A stretch of 40,655 bases of DNA, from the NCBI RefSeq assembly GCF_017982655.1, contig NZ_JABXYX010000069.1, forward strand, positions 1 to 40,655. Reading direction: 5' to 3'. The notes beneath the pieces are model-generated. The model saw only the letters and a list, made by a program, of their open reading frames with translations. It was not told where the DNA came from and made no database searches. Below, one piece after another: positions 25,256-31,628 of the stretch. A program made the position numbers and the translations under genes. The DNA is from Brasilonema sp. CT11. GTDB lineage: Bacteria; Cyanobacteriota; Cyanobacteriia; Cyanobacteriales; Nostocaceae. Within the stretch, counting starts at the first letter, position 1. Each line of letters opens with the position of its first letter.

Positions 25256-27124
25256 CTAAACAGACCAACTTGACACCACTCGAAAGCCGCATATCCTCAA
25301 TCCGCCATCCGGTTCGTTCCAGCTACGACTGGCGCTACGGCAAAGCGCAGAACTAAAACTCCAAGAACCACCGCGAAGCACGCGACGATTATCGTCGCCA
25401 CCAACTTCCCAAACAGATCCATCTGTGGGTGCGCCATCGTAATTTTTGTGCCAAGGATCAGCACACCACTCCCAAACTAACCCATGCATATCATACAAGC
25501 CAAAGGCGTTTGCCACCTGAAAACTACCTACAGGTGTTGTTTCTTTTTGGTTTTTGGGTTTTTGTTCCCAAGTCTGAGTCTCCTGACTACAGTTTGCTAA
25601 TTCAGTCGTAATTGTTTGGCCAAAATGGAAGGGTGTCGATGTTCCTGCACGACAAGCATACTCCCATTCGGCTTCACTGGGTAAGCGATATTGTCGTCCA
25701 GTTTTTGCAAACAGCCTGGTACAGAATTCTATTGCTTCGTGCCAAGAAACGTTTTCAACTGGTCGATTTGCACCTTTAAATTTTGATGGATAAGGATTTA
25801 AAGATTGTTTGACTTTAGGTAAAGCTGCGACTGCTTTCCATTGTGCTTGGGTTACGGGAAACTTCCCCATAAAAAAAGGTTTGATATTCACTTGGTGTTG
25901 TGGACGTTCGTCCCCATCCCCCTCATTGTCTTTTGAACCCATCATAAAAGTATCGCCAGGAATTCCTACCATTTCCAACGTCACTTCGTTCCCCAAGTTT
26001 TCTCCATAAAACTTTGCATTTCGACACTCACGGCTGATTTCATCACCTTGTGCGTCTACTGTCACCACATCAAAATTAAAGGTTTGTAAGGAGTCGAGTT
26101 CTGAAGAAGCTTTTATTTCAGAAATTGGCGTTGTGACTTTCTGTTGTTCAAATGGTAACGATTTCGCTTGAGGAATTGCCACAATTGGTTGTGCAAAAAA
26201 TTTTGTTGCATTCAATTCTTGCAAAACTTCTGTTGCTGATTGATATCTATCTTTTGCCAAATGTTTCAGCAACTTATCCAGAATTTCCCTCAAGTCATTG
26301 CCAATAGTAACCCCTTTTTCCTGTAAATACTCTCGCCATAACCATTCACCATTCATGGGGTTGTAAAGAGTATCTTGAATCTGTCCTCCATCAGGATTTT
26401 GTATGGGCAAACATTGAGTCATAAGACGCGCACAAGTGACTCCTAAAGCGTATAAATCACTCGCCTGACAAGCAAATCCAGCCATTTGCTCGCTAGGTGC
26501 ATAACCGATTGTATATAGCACTGTAGCTTGTCTTGATAAACTGGTTTGTGTCACCTGCTTAGCACCACCAAAGTCAATTAAAACGAGTTTGCCATCAGTT
26601 TGGCGGCGAATAATATTTTCTGGTTTAATATCCCGATGAATAACGTTACGCTCGTGAATGAATTGGAGAACAGGTAATAAATCTTCTAATAGATATCGAA
26701 TTTTTTCTTCACTAAAAGGTTGTTGCTGGAGTTCTTGTAATAGAGTTTGCCCTTGAATAAATTCTTGCACCAGATAAAGACTAGAACCTTGTTCAAAGTA
26801 AGCAAGTAATCTGGGAATTTGCCAGTGATTTTCTCCCAGTTCATAAAGTCGCTTCGCTTCTTCCTTAAACAATTGTGCAGCTTTTGTACGTTCTGAAGTC
26901 CCCTGAATTTGTGGGAAGAATTGTTTGATGACGCATGGAGCATCTAGTCTATCAACGTCTTCGGTTGCATATGTTCTGCTAAACCCACCCTCGCCTAACA
27001 ATCCCAACACACGGTAGCGGTTTCTAAGGAAGTTGCCAAAGTTATTTTGTCCACAACTGGTGCAAAATCTATTGCTGTCAGAGTTGAAGGGATTGGAGCA
27101 ACTGGGATTTTGACAAATTTGCAT
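25256..27124 (-). CDS. Ser/Thr protein kinase fused to an FGE-sulfatase domain
   Basis: The 622 aa protein begins with a zinc ribbon (C4, C9, C21, C24). The Hanks-type kinase (~38-310) has LLGEGGFSRTY, VIKQFF with the ATP Lys, HRDIKPENII, LIDFGG and an APSE activation end. A linker ends in TFNFDVVTVDAQGDEI, then a formylglycine-generating-enzyme-like domain (~385-618) follows: GDTFMMGSKDNEGDGDERPQ, PVTQAQWKAV, RPVENVSWHEAIEFC, YRLPSEAEWEYACRAG, GLYDMHGLVWEW, RRVLRGGSW and CGFRV. All main kinase motifs are present, so it should be active. The FGE-like half is usually called SUMF1-type and its role in these fusions is not known. No membrane span is seen. Confidence 0.93.
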   Translation of the reverse strand: MQICQNPSCSNPFNSDSNRFCTSCGQNNFGNFLRNRYRVLGLLGEGGFSRTYATEDVDRLDAPCVIKQFFPQIQGTSERTKAAQLFKEEAKRLYELGENHWQIPRLLAYFEQGSSLYLVQEFIQGQTLLQELQQQPFSEEKIRYLLEDLLPVLQFIHERNVIHRDIKPENIIRRQTDGKLVLIDFGGAKQVTQTSLSRQATVLYTIGYAPSEQMAGFACQASDLYALGVTCARLMTQCLPIQNPDGGQIQDTLYNPMNGEWLWREYLQEKGVTIGNDLREILDKLLKHLAKDRYQSATEVLQELNATKFFAQPIVAIPQAKSLPFEQQKVTTPISEIKASSELDSLQTFNFDVVTVDAQGDEISRECRNAKFYGENLGNEVTLEMVGIPGDTFMMGSKDNEGDGDERPQHQVNIKPFFMGKFPVTQAQWKAVAALPKVKQSLNPYPSKFKGANRPVENVSWHEAIEFCTRLFAKTGRQYRLPSEAEWEYACRAGTSTPFHFGQTITTELANCSQETQTWEQKPKNQKETTPVGSFQVANAFGLYDMHGLVWEWCADPWHKNYDGAPTDGSVWEVGGDDNRRVLRGGSWSFSSALCRSASRSWNEPDGGLRICGFRVVSSWSV

Positions 27125-27499
27125 AGTGAGCCATGTATCACATCTTGTCCAAAGTTGGCTCTAACTTGAGCTGCTCAAATACAGAAATGTATCTTGACAC
27201 AAACATTTCTGACTGTCTGCTCACACCCACAACACCAAGCACACAGATAAAAAAGTTCTGCGCATCTGCCTATGTAGGGTGAAAAGTTTCTAAGTTAGAA
27301 GTTTATAAATATAAGTATGTATGCACGCAAGGATTCCCATTATATAAAATAATATTATGATAACACTCCTAATATTGTCAAGTCGTTTGGAAAATGGATC
27401 GGGATCATGACCAATGACTAATAGAGCTCTTGCACAAGTCAAATTTTACGAGGTTCTGCTCCCTGTTCCCTGTTAAGCGTTCTCTACTTCTGCAAAAGT
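27125..27499. other. intergenic region between kinase-FGE and potC genes
   Basis: No gene is seen here. It contains a run of CTGCTCCCTG-type repeat sequence at about 27457-27480 like that in the catalase relic, and presumably the kinase promoter; no clear terminator for potC was found. Confidence 0.5.
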
Positions 27500-28312
27500 C
27501 TAATGACTATTTATTCTTTGTCCTGACGCACGAATTAACTCAGCTATAAGAGCGACAATCCCAGAGACTAAAATCAAGATAACACTCAGAGCATTAATAT
27601 CTGGTTTGACTCCTGTTCTGATGCGGCTAAAAATTTCCATAGGTAGAGTGTTGGAACCACTACCAGCAGTGAAACTGGCAATGAGAAAGTCGTCTAAGCT
27701 GAGGACAAAGGCTAGTAAACAACCAGCGACAACACCAGGTATTAACTGAGGTAACAAGACTTTGATGAAGGCTTGCACTGGTGTTGCTCCGAGATCCAGT
27801 GCTGCTTCTTCTAAATGGGGATCTAAATGAGTTAGTTGAGAAGATACAACAAGACAAACATAGGCAAGACAAAAGACGACATGAGCACAAACAATTGTCC
27901 AGATGCTTAAGGGAATGGCAAACGCTGCTAGAAAAACTAGGGTAGCTACTGCGATCGCAATATCAGGAATAATCAATGGTAAGTAAGAAACACCGCGATA
28001 CAAACTCTTACCTAAGAACTGATAACGCGCCAACCCCACTGCCATCAACGTTCCTAGTATTGCAGAAATCCCTACTGCACAAAAGGCTACGATCAAGCTG
28101 TTTTGTAAAGCCGATAAAATCCGCTCATCGCTAAACAACTTGCCATACCATTCCAAAGTCAACCCTTGCCAACGTGCACTGTAGGGCGACTGGTTGAAAC
28201 TATAAAACGCCAGTACCACTATAGGCAGGTACATGAAAACAAACATGAGCATTGAGAAAACCGCTTGCCATGTCAAGACACGCGGTTTCTGACGAGATAC
28301 ATTTACCTTCAT
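27500..28312 (-). CDS. potC: spermidine/putrescine ABC transporter permease, PotC-like
   Basis: The 270 aa inner membrane permease has six spans. The first is FSMLMFVFMYLPIVVLAFYS, followed by the SPYSARWQGLTLEWYGKLF stretch typical of PotC/PotI. The EAA loop that docks on the ATPase is EEAALDLGATPVQAFIKVLLPQLIPG. Normally it works with PotB, PotA and PotD; none of these is adjacent on either side in this window. Paralogous permeases (for example for other small cations) cannot be excluded. It is oriented away from the peptide array. Confidence 0.88.
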   Translation of the reverse strand: MKVNVSRQKPRVLTWQAVFSMLMFVFMYLPIVVLAFYSFNQSPYSARWQGLTLEWYGKLFSDERILSALQNSLIVAFCAVGISAILGTLMAVGLARYQFLGKSLYRGVSYLPLIIPDIAIAVATLVFLAAFAIPLSIWTIVCAHVVFCLAYVCLVVSSQLTHLDPHLEEAALDLGATPVQAFIKVLLPQLIPGVVAGCLLAFVLSLDDFLIASFTAGSGSNTLPMEIFSRIRTGVKPDINALSVILILVSGIVALIAELIRASGQRINSH

Positions 28313-28937
28313 GTTTTGTTCTTTTCATTTCGCACCATCATATCATTTGTTGAGACTATGACGCTGCCGAGTCATGATTTGGCACCTAGTCACAGGAAAA
28401 ATCCTGTAGGCAAATGCTCTTGCTAGCTTAATCACAGGTGTGTCGCTTCAAAAACTGCTGAGTCATTGAATCCTAGACTTCTACTACGACATAAGAGGCG
28501 ATCGCGAAAAGTTAAGTTACTGGTAATTTTTCGTACAAATGATTGTCGGCGAAACGACAAGGTAATGAAAGTTCTGAGTTGCAAGCCATGATGTTACAGT
28601 CTTTTTTGTTACTAACTTACGATTCTCTTCAGCATTTAATCTTTCTATTGTTTTTAGTATCATTACATACTCAGTAAATTTTTGCACTGACTTGATGCTA
28701 GCGCTAGCACATGGAAAAAATTTTTATAAGTGTAATATAACGGAGAACGTTAAAGTATTATTGATAACTCCCGAATAGAACATTTTTACTTACTTACGTT
28801 AGTACAAATGTTCATGTTGTTTCCATCAACTTAAGTGTTTAATCTTCTCAATCAGTAATTTTTAATGCTACATTTTCAGTATCGGAAACAAAGACATCGG
28901 TTTCCAGATAACTCAACTAAGTTCAAGGAAAGAAGTC
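28313..28937 (+). promoter_or_regulatory. leader region upstream of the peptide array
   Basis: There are 625 bases with no gene between divergent potC and the first peptide gene. Visible elements: a 14-base perfect palindrome TGCTAGCGCTAGCA at 28696-28709 that could be an operator; a TAATAT box at about 28732 that could be a -10; a small hairpin at 28884-28905 (GGAAAC/GTTTCC); and AAGGAAAG before the ATG. Only the last ~17 bases (GTTCAAGGAAAGAAGTC) match the upstream sequence of the other four copies, so the duplicated unit begins there. Promoter and operator are inference. Confidence 0.45.
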
Positions 28938-29183
28938 ATGAATCCACTTTTCACTGAAATTGCAGCATCTCAAGCAACCAGCGTTGTCGGCGGTTACGCT
29001 AAGAGCACAACAGAATCTACCACTTACAGCAACGCAGCTACCCTAGGAGGTACTGTTGCGGCTAGCACAGATGTGCCCACCGGCACCTACTCTACTGCTC
29101 TCAATGGAAGCGTAGAAGCAGATGACCAGAAGACTACCTCGTCATTAAATATTAGCGCAGTAATTAACTACGCTGACAGCTAG
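28938..29183 (+). CDS. double-glycine leader secreted peptide, copy 1
   Basis: The 81 aa precursor has the leader MNPLFTEIAASQATSVVGG (19 aa), with hydrophobic residues at -4, -7, -12 and -15 from the Gly-Gly cut as in C39-processed peptides. The predicted mature part (62 aa, starting YAKSTTESTTYSN) has no Cys, Trp, His or Met, is about one third Ser+Thr, and is acidic. Three stretches alternate hydrophobic and polar residues (ATLGGTVAAS, YSTALNGSVEA, SSLNISAVINY), suggesting beta strands. It ends YADS. Its likely exporter is the ABC protein at 31629-33782. Composition excludes lanthipeptide-type thioether rings in the core because Cys is lacking. I cannot assign it to a named family. Confidence 0.85.
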   Translation: MNPLFTEIAASQATSVVGGYAKSTTESTTYSNAATLGGTVAASTDVPTGTYSTALNGSVEADDQKTTSSLNISAVINYADS

Positions 29184-29232
29184 TTCTTAAAACAGCTAAC
29201 TTGTTAACTGGTCTTGCATTGGCGCGCATGTT

Positions 29233-29343
29233 CCGATCGTTGCTCGGGGCTATACAGCAACGATAGGAGCATATCAATCAACACAAAGGGCGTGGGCAAG
29301 AATGGTTTGCAGGCAATGCTAGTGCATAATTTTACCACGCCCT
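29233..29343 (+). repeat. two-hairpin spacer module after peptide copy 1
   Basis: Hairpin A is 29233-29267 (12-base arms, one mismatch, loop containing GGGCTATAC). Hairpin B is 29287-29343 (9 bp stem around AGGGCGTGG, 39-base loop). The same two elements follow every peptide gene. A purine-rich ribosome site for the next gene follows. Confidence 0.8.
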
Positions 29344-29400
29344 AACTCCCGTTCACTCAAATCAATTCAATTAACACTAATTAGTTCAAGGAAAGAAGTC

Positions 29401-29646
29401 ATGAATCCACTTTTCACTGAAATTGCAGCATCTCAAGCAACCAGCGTTGTCGGCGGTTACGCTAAGAGCACAACAGAATCTACCACTTACAGCAACACAG
29501 CTACCCTAGGAGGTACTGTTGCGGCTAGCACAGATGTGCCCACCGGCACCTACTCTACTGCTCTCAATGGAAGCGTAGAAGCAGATGACCAGAAGACTAC
29601 CTCGTCATTAAATATTAGCGCAGTAATTAACTACGCTGACAGCTAG
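29401..29646 (+). CDS. double-glycine leader secreted peptide, copy 2
   Basis: The 81 aa protein is identical to copy 1 except for one residue (YSNTATLGG instead of YSNAATLGG); the DNA of the two coding regions differs by a single base. This points to a very recent duplication or gene conversion. The leader is the same 19 residues and the mature part 62 aa. AAGGAAAG lies 6 bases before the ATG. Unit spacing from copy 1 is 463 bases. Confidence 0.85.
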   Translation: MNPLFTEIAASQATSVVGGYAKSTTESTTYSNTATLGGTVAASTDVPTGTYSTALNGSVEADDQKTTSSLNISAVINYADS

Positions 29647-29695
29647 TTCTTAAAACAGCTAACTTATTAACTGGTGTTGCATGGGTGTGCATACT

Positions 29696-29810
29696 CCGAT
29701 CGTTGCTCGGGGCTATACAGCAATGATCGGAGCATATCAATCAACACAAAGGGCGTGGGCAAGAATAATTTTCATGGTTTGCTTGTGCATAATTTTACCA
29801 CGCCCTTTGT
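29696..29810 (+). repeat. two-hairpin spacer module after peptide copy 2
   Basis: Hairpin A is 29696-29730 (12 pairs with one G-T). Hairpin B is 29746-29810 with a 13 bp perfect stem (ACAAAGGGCGTGG) and a slightly different loop. The longer stem resembles that after copy 5, not those after copies 1, 3 and 4. Confidence 0.8.
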
Positions 29811-29871
29811 CTGATTTTCCAGATCACTCAAATCAATTCAATTCACACTAATTAGTTCAAGGAAAAAAGTA

Positions 29872-30087
29872 ATGAATCCACTTTTCACTGAAATTGCAGC
29901 ATCTCAAGCAACCAGCGTTGTCGGCGGTTACAACAACACAGCTACCCTAGGAGGTACTGTTGCGGCTAGCACAGGAGTGGACAGCGGTACCTACTCTACC
30001 GATATCAATGGAAACGTAGAAGCAGATGACCAGAAGACTACCTCGTCATTAAATATTACCGCACAGATTAACTACGCTGACAGCTAG
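29872..30087 (+). CDS. double-glycine leader secreted peptide, copy 3
   Basis: The 71 aa protein has an identical leader. The mature part (52 aa) starts YNNTATLGG, so the Thr/Ser-rich segment AKSTTESTTYS of copies 1 and 2 is missing, an in-frame length change right after the cleavage site. Other differences are TGVDSGTYSTDINGNVEA and NITAQINYADS. The alternating beta-type pattern is kept. The ribosome site is AAGGAAAA. Confidence 0.85.
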   Translation: MNPLFTEIAASQATSVVGGYNNTATLGGTVAASTGVDSGTYSTDINGNVEADDQKTTSSLNITAQINYADS

Positions 30088-30137
30088 TTGTTAAAACAGC
30101 TAACTTGTTAACTGGTGTTGCATCGCCAATGCAAGTT

Positions 30138-30248
30138 CCTATCGTTGCTTGGGGCTATACAGCAACGATAGGAGCAGATCAATCAACACAAAAGGTGTGG
30201 GCAAGAATGATTTGCAGGCAATGCTTGTGCATAATCTTACCACACCCT
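30138..30248 (+). repeat. two-hairpin spacer module after peptide copy 3
   Basis: Hairpin A is 30138-30172, a perfect 12 bp stem in which the third pair is T-A where copy 5 has G-C. Hairpin B is 30192-30248, where GGTGTGG pairs with CCACACC; both arms differ from the GGCGTGG/CCACGCC version, so pairing is kept. Confidence 0.8.
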
Positions 30249-30306
30249 AACTCCCGTTCACTCAAATCAATTCAATTCACACTAAGTTAGTTCAAGGAAA
30301 AAAGTC

Positions 30307-30543
30307 ATGAATCCACTTTTCACTGAAATTGCAGCATCTCAAGCAACCAGTGTTGTCGGCGGTTACGCTAAGAGCACAGATTCCACCACCACTTACAGCA
30401 ACGCAGCTACCGTAGAAGGTACTGCTACAGCTAACACAGGAGTGGACAACGGCATCTACTCTACTGATCTCAATGGAAGCGTAGAAGCAAATGACCAGAA
30501 GGCTACCTCGTCATTAAATATTAGCGCAGTAATTAGCTACTAA
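30307..30543 (+). CDS. double-glycine leader secreted peptide, copy 4
   Basis: The 78 aa protein has an identical leader, with one silent T for C in the leader DNA. The mature part (59 aa) has the N-terminal Ser/Thr extension in variant form (YAKSTDSTTTYSN), then ATVEGTATANTGVDNGIYST. It ends early as NISAVISY because a short insertion brings a TAA; the remains of the original end (TACGCGCTACAGCTAG) are visible after the stop. It is therefore the C-terminally shortened member. Confidence 0.83.
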   Translation: MNPLFTEIAASQATSVVGGYAKSTDSTTTYSNAATVEGTATANTGVDNGIYSTDLNGSVEANDQKATSSLNISAVISY

Positions 30544-30616
30544 ATTATAACTACGCGCTACAGCTAGTTATAAAAACAGTCACAAGTTTAGTAGTGTTGC
30601 ATCGCCAATGCAAGTT

Positions 30617-30727
30617 CCTATCGTTGCTTGGGGCTATACAGCAACGATAGGAGCAGATCAATCAACACAAAAGGCGTGGGCAAGAATGGTTTGCAGGCCT
30701 TGCTTGTGCATAATCTTACCACACCCT
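30617..30727 (+). repeat. two-hairpin spacer module after peptide copy 4
   Basis: Hairpin A is 30617-30651, perfect 12 bp, same T-A version as after copy 3. Hairpin B is 30671-30727; the left arm is GGCGTGG and the right arm CCACACC, leaving one C/A mismatch, an intermediate state between the two paired versions. Confidence 0.78.
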
Positions 30728-30785
30728 AACTCCCGTTCACTCAAATCAATTCAATTCACACTAAGTTAGTTCAAGGAAAAAAATC

Positions 30786-30998
30786 ATGAATCCACTTTTC
30801 ACTGAAATTGCAGCATCTCAAGCAACCAGCGTTGTCGGCGGTTTCAGCAACCAAGCTACCGTAGAAGGTACTGTTGCGGCTAGCACAGGAGTGGACAGCG
30901 GCACTTACTCTACTGATATCAATGGAAGCGTAGAAGCAAATGACACGGAGGCTAAGTCGTCATTAACAATTTCGGCACAAGTTAACTACAACGACTGA
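30786..30998 (+). CDS. double-glycine leader secreted peptide, copy 5
   Basis: The 70 aa protein has an identical leader, then a mature part of 51 aa starting FSNQATVEGTVAAS, without the Ser/Thr extension and with Phe instead of Tyr at position 1. The middle is TGVDSGTYSTDINGSVEA. The end diverges most (TEAKSSLTISAQVNYND). It is the most distant member and closest to the exporter gene. The ribosome site is AAGGAAAA. Confidence 0.85.
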   Translation: MNPLFTEIAASQATSVVGGFSNQATVEGTVAASTGVDSGTYSTDINGSVEANDTEAKSSLTISAQVNYND

Positions 30999-31071
30999 AC
31001 TATAACAAAGCTGATAGCTAGTTCTTAAAACAGCTAACTTGTTAACTGGTGTTGCATCGTTGCTTTATATT

Positions 31072-31188
31072 CCGATCGTTGCTCTGGGCTATACAGCAAC
31101 GATCGGAGCATATCAATCAACACAAAGGGCGTGGGCAAGAATGGTTTGCAGGCAATGCTAGTGCATAATTTTACCACGCCCTTTGTGT
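31072..31188 (+). terminator. two-hairpin module after copy 5, terminator-like
   Basis: Hairpin A is 31072-31106 (perfect 12 bp, G-C version). Hairpin B is 31120-31188 with a 15 bp perfect stem (ACACAAAGGGCGTGG) and a 39-base loop, followed by GATTTTT. It is the longest stem of the five and the only one with a T-run, so it could end the array transcript before the exporter genes. Confidence 0.65.
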
Positions 31189-31199
31189 GATTTTTGGCG

Positions 31200-31560
31200 C
31201 TGAGTCGCGCATCCCTGACCACACCTCTGAAGAAACACAGGGGTGTAGGGGTGTAGGGGTATAGGGGAGCCACTGCCGTGCGCGGGTTCCCCGCGTTGAG
31301 GCATGTGGCGTGAGCCAGTACTTGATGAGAGTCTCCCGACAGAGGTATCTGGCGTGAAAAAGAGTGTTCTTTCATTCATAACGGGCGATTACCTAGCCCC
31401 TAAAAGGGGCGCTGCGCAAACGGTAGAGCTAGCCCCTAAGGGGCAAAGCAGCCAAGGCTCGCTAGCCCCGGAGGGAGTATCCCCCCGGCAGACTTTGGCG
31501 CTACGCAAACGCTTAACGCCGCCCGTGGGGCGCTTTCAAGAAACATTCTAAGGGAGTGAG
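31200..31560. repeat. repeat-rich gap between peptide array and exporter genes
   Basis: There is no gene. It contains a tandem GGGGTGTA-type run (about 31238-31268), a CGCGGG-TTC-CCCGCG palindrome (about 31278-31294), and three TAGCCCC-containing palindromic words between about 31391 and 31490. GC content is far above the flanking peptide genes. These look like accumulated dispersed cyanobacterial repeats separating precursors from exporter. Confidence 0.6.
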
Positions 31561-31628
31561 GGAGTGAGGGTTAGTGTTGAGTGTTCACTGATTTCAAACA
31601 CACCAGACGTAGAGACAAGCATTTCTTT

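Noticed and set aside
31034-31551. Several 73-113 codon frames between the peptide array and the exporter gene
   Set aside because: They run across the hairpin module and dispersed GC-rich repeats; none has a start site or protein-like pattern. An immunity protein for the peptides was looked for here and not found.
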